Assembly: GCF_000003195.3 (NCBI RefSeq)
Contig: NC_012871.2
Location: 17,800,658 to 17,864,657, forward strand
Direction of reading: 5' to 3'
DNA length: 64,000 bases
DNA from: Sorghum bicolor
Taxonomy: Eukaryota > Streptophyta > Magnoliopsida > Poales > Poaceae
The position numbers were made by a program, and so were the translations under genes. The notes under the pieces are model-generated. The model had not been told where the DNA came from and made no database searches. It saw only the letters and a list, made by a program, of their open reading frames with translations. Shown here piece by piece: positions 61,541-64,000 of this stretch (position 1 is its first letter; each line of letters begins with the position of its first letter).

Positions 61541-62992
61541 GATGGAGCAAGTGATGATCATGGTGACGATGGTGATGACCACAAGATGATCAAGTGCTCA
61601 ACTTGGAAAAGAAGAAAGAGAAAAATAAAATCCTATGGAGATCAAAGCAAATGTATTGCTTAGGGTTTTGGTTTTAGTGATCAAGACACCATAAAGGTTG
61701 TGATCACATTTAGGATAGATAGCCGTACTATAAAGAGGGGAATTCTTTGGCTAAGCAGTTATCAAGTGCCACTAGGTGTCATTGTTCATGTGCATGCATT
61801 TAGAACGTAGTGAGCTAACTTAACTCCTTCAAAAAAATGATTGTGAAAATGCTAACACACGTGCACTTGTTGGTACACACTTTGTGGTGTTAGCACACTT
61901 TGAGAAGGAGGTTGAAGTTGAAGGGTAGAGAGAGGATGGGTTCCTCTCTCCCTCCCGCTGAGCTTGCGAGGCGAGATTTGGCGCTTTTTGAGAAAATGAA
62001 GTGCATATTTTCTATTACACCGGTGGGAAGTTTGGAGAAGTCTGGAGAGTGTCACCGGACGTAGGACCAGACGCTGAGCCTACGCATCCGGTGTGCTGTC
62101 GTGCTTGGCTCGGCGAGGGTCAAGCACCGGACGCTGAGCACCGGACGCTGAGCACCGGACGCACGGTAACTCCTGTTCATGCGTCCAGTGCTATCTGACT
62201 CCTGCGAGTGAACCTAACTGAGAGCACCGGATGCTCTGGGTGCATCCGGTGGTGTGAGTCCAGTGCCCTGATCATTTTGCAGTGCTCTCTGGATTAGGGA
62301 TCGGATGCTGAGGGTGCGTCCGGTGAAGAGAGTCCGGTGCCTTGCGCGGTTTGCGACCCTCTGTGCATATAATACCGGTGTGCACCGGACGCGTCCGGTG
62401 CCAACTTGATTGCGTCCGGTGCTCTACAGGTGACATTAGAGTTTGACGCATGAGATTCAAAGAACTGACACGTGGCTGTTACTAGAGCACTGGATGCATT
62501 GGTTGAGCGCCCGGTGCCCCCTACGGTGCGTCCGGTGAGCCCGAGTTTTGCCAGTGAAAGAGCCAACGGCTCTATTTATTTGAGGGGCTTATAAATACAT
62601 GTTGGCCGGCTTAGGGCTCACTCTCTGGGCATTCTAGCATACTTGACATCCTTGTGAGCCTAAGCAAACACCTCCCACTCATCTCCTTCATAGATTATTC
62701 ATCTTTGTGAGATTGGGAGTGATTCCAAGTGCTTTTGCTTGAGTGATTGCATCTAGTGGCACTTGGGGATCGATTTGGCTGTGGTTTTCTTGTTACTCTT
62801 GGTGGTTTCTGCCACCTAGATAGCTTGGAGCAGCGGAGGAGCTTTGGCATGAGTTGGTGATTGTTTATGGCCATCTCCCGGTGATTGTGAGGGGTTTGTG
62901 CCTACCTCGGCGGAGAGCCAAAGGCAACATTAGTGGATTGCTCGTGTCACTGAGCTACCTCACTTGTGAGTAGGTTCTTGTGGTGTCCTAGT
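61541..62992 (+). repeat. LTR Y: second Sirevirus-like LTR fragment
   Basis: It shares with LTR X the blocks AGGATAGATAGC, CTCTCTCCCTCCCGCTGAGC and ACCTAGATAGCTTGGAGCAG. Between 62049 and 62545 the motif CACCGGACGC or its reverse GCGTCCGGTG recurs about 12-15 times, counting variants. A likely TATA box CTTATAAATA is near 62588. It is cut at 62993 by another LTR. Confidence 0.6.
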
Positions 62993-64000
62993 TGTTGACG
63001 GTTCTTAAGTATCAATTTTAATTATCAAATAAACAAGGAAAAGGACCAATATACAAACAACACCTAGAATTAGGGTTTGATATGACAGAATTCCACGAGT
63101 TTTGTTGTTTATCTGTTTCTGCAGGGGGTTATCAGGAAATAAGGAAGAAAGGCCCACATGTCGAGATTACATAGAGATATTAACGTGCCGCGCAATTTTC
63201 TACCATATTGAAGACTCCAGAAGCCACGAGAACGAACGGGAAGGCGATCGCGCCCGGGGGCAGGGCGCCCACCTTCCCCCCTAGGGCGCCCGCGCTAGTG
63301 TTTCGGCCAATCGCGTTCAACTTCGTGGATCATGCTCCACCGACCTAAATGATCAAGGATAACCGTTCAATCAATGTCGGTTTGATCCGACGGCCCACGT
63401 TCACCTGAGGGGACTATATAAGCAGACCCCCTGGCCCCTGGAGGAGAACAAGTTCATCATAGAGTTGAAGGTGCCCTCGAAGGATAACCTTTCCTCTACA
63501 TAGACTTAGGGCTTAGCATCTAATGTGGGAGTAGACTAGATCTACTAGATTGAGAGAGATAGAGTGGAGGTGTAGATCGGAGGAAGCCCGGCCTGTCGGT
63601 GTTTACTCCGAGGTTGTACCTGCGGGATCAAGTTCTCCTAACCCGAGGCTTGCTCTTAGGATTCTTCAGTATTTCGACTTCTAAATTCTAGTAAGTTCTT
63701 GTTTTATTGTTCTTTGGTTTATGAGTTTACTTTGATCTCTTCGCTTAAAGTTTAGAGTAATCATCTCTAGCGTAAACGTGGTGTTTGGGCTAGGATACTC
63801 ATAGATATCCCCTGACTAGCTGGACCGTGGTAGTAGTGAGGAACGTGACATTTCCGAGTTACCTTTGCAGCCCATATCCCGTTAGTAGGATCGATAGGGT
63901 TTATAGGTGCGGGTCGAACATCCTCTATGGTGTCTAGATTCCGTGAGCCTCCCCAACAGAATAGTAGATCATCCTTACCAAGGTTAGAACGAGATTACGG
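62993..64000 (+). mobile_element. LTR of the solo-LTR family, opposite orientation (runs off window)
   Basis: It starts TGTTGACGGTTCTTAAG, the reverse of the ACCGTCAACA end of the solo LTRs. It shares ATTCCACGAGTTTTG, GGGGGTTATCAGGAAAT and CTATATAAGCAGACCCC with solo LTR 2 reversed. TATATAA near 63414 reads on the plus strand. Whether it is a solo or element-bound LTR cannot be told. Confidence 0.75.

Noticed and set aside
1..64000. tRNA, rRNA or intact host genes
   Set aside because: No cloverleaf, rRNA segment or multi-exon host gene could be recognised; tRNA-like strings are primer binding sites.

Overview
This window is plant DNA, almost certainly from a grass and most like an Andropogoneae genome (sorghum/sugarcane type). 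That call rests on the Tat, Tekay and Sirevirus retrotransposon types, the abundant MITEs ending in GGCCTTGTTTAGTT-like repeats, and Stowaway-like ends. I see no intact host gene, rRNA or tRNA. The window is a nested stack of transposable elements, typical of pericentromeric or intergenic grass chromatin. The species is an inference.

Layout. 1-11013: a Ty3/gypsy Tat-lineage element on the + strand (Tat-1), entering from the left edge, with gag-protease, RT, archaeal-type RNase H and integrase, then a multi-exon gene on the opposite strand carrying a plant mobile domain (PMD), then the 3' LTR. 11014-17889: AT-rich intergenic DNA packed with MITEs, a (TA)n run and GC-rich patches. 17890-30117: a Tekay/Del chromovirus on the - strand with about 2.95-kb LTRs, a broken gag-pol and an extra open frame (orf0) before gag. 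30118-32949: non-coding DNA with CACTA-like remains and a degenerate minisatellite. 32950-61540: an old Sirevirus-type LTR (LTR X) split by a 26-kb Ty1/copia Sirevirus-like element (33522-59609, target duplication GTAAT). That element carries a solo LTR in gag (35643-36886), a second Tat element on the - strand (Tat-2, 38550-50690), a gypsy 3' fragment in RNase H (55462-56624) and a solo LTR in its own 3' LTR (57769-59006). LTR X also carries two Helitron-like units (60138-60876). 61541-62992: a second Sirevirus-like LTR fragment (LTR Y), cut by an LTR of the solo-LTR family that runs off the right edge.

How the parts work together. Each retroelement supplies Gag (particle), protease (processing), RT/RNase H (cDNA synthesis) and integrase (insertion). 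All visible copies are damaged by stops, frameshifts, deletions or lost catalytic residues, so none looks autonomous here. The most notable biology is the antisense PMD gene in both Tat copies. It has six exons with conserved GT-AG junctions, exon lengths that keep frame, and a TATAAATAG box upstream of exon 1, so it looks like a captured spliced gene with its own promoter. The second notable point is the left border of Tat-2. The host copia sequence is duplicated for 823 bp, the LTR end is lost, and inverted filler DNA sits at the join, which suggests a templated break-repair event.

Comparisons of percent identity were done by eye and are approximate. Splice sites, promoters and transposon families are predictions from sequence alone.
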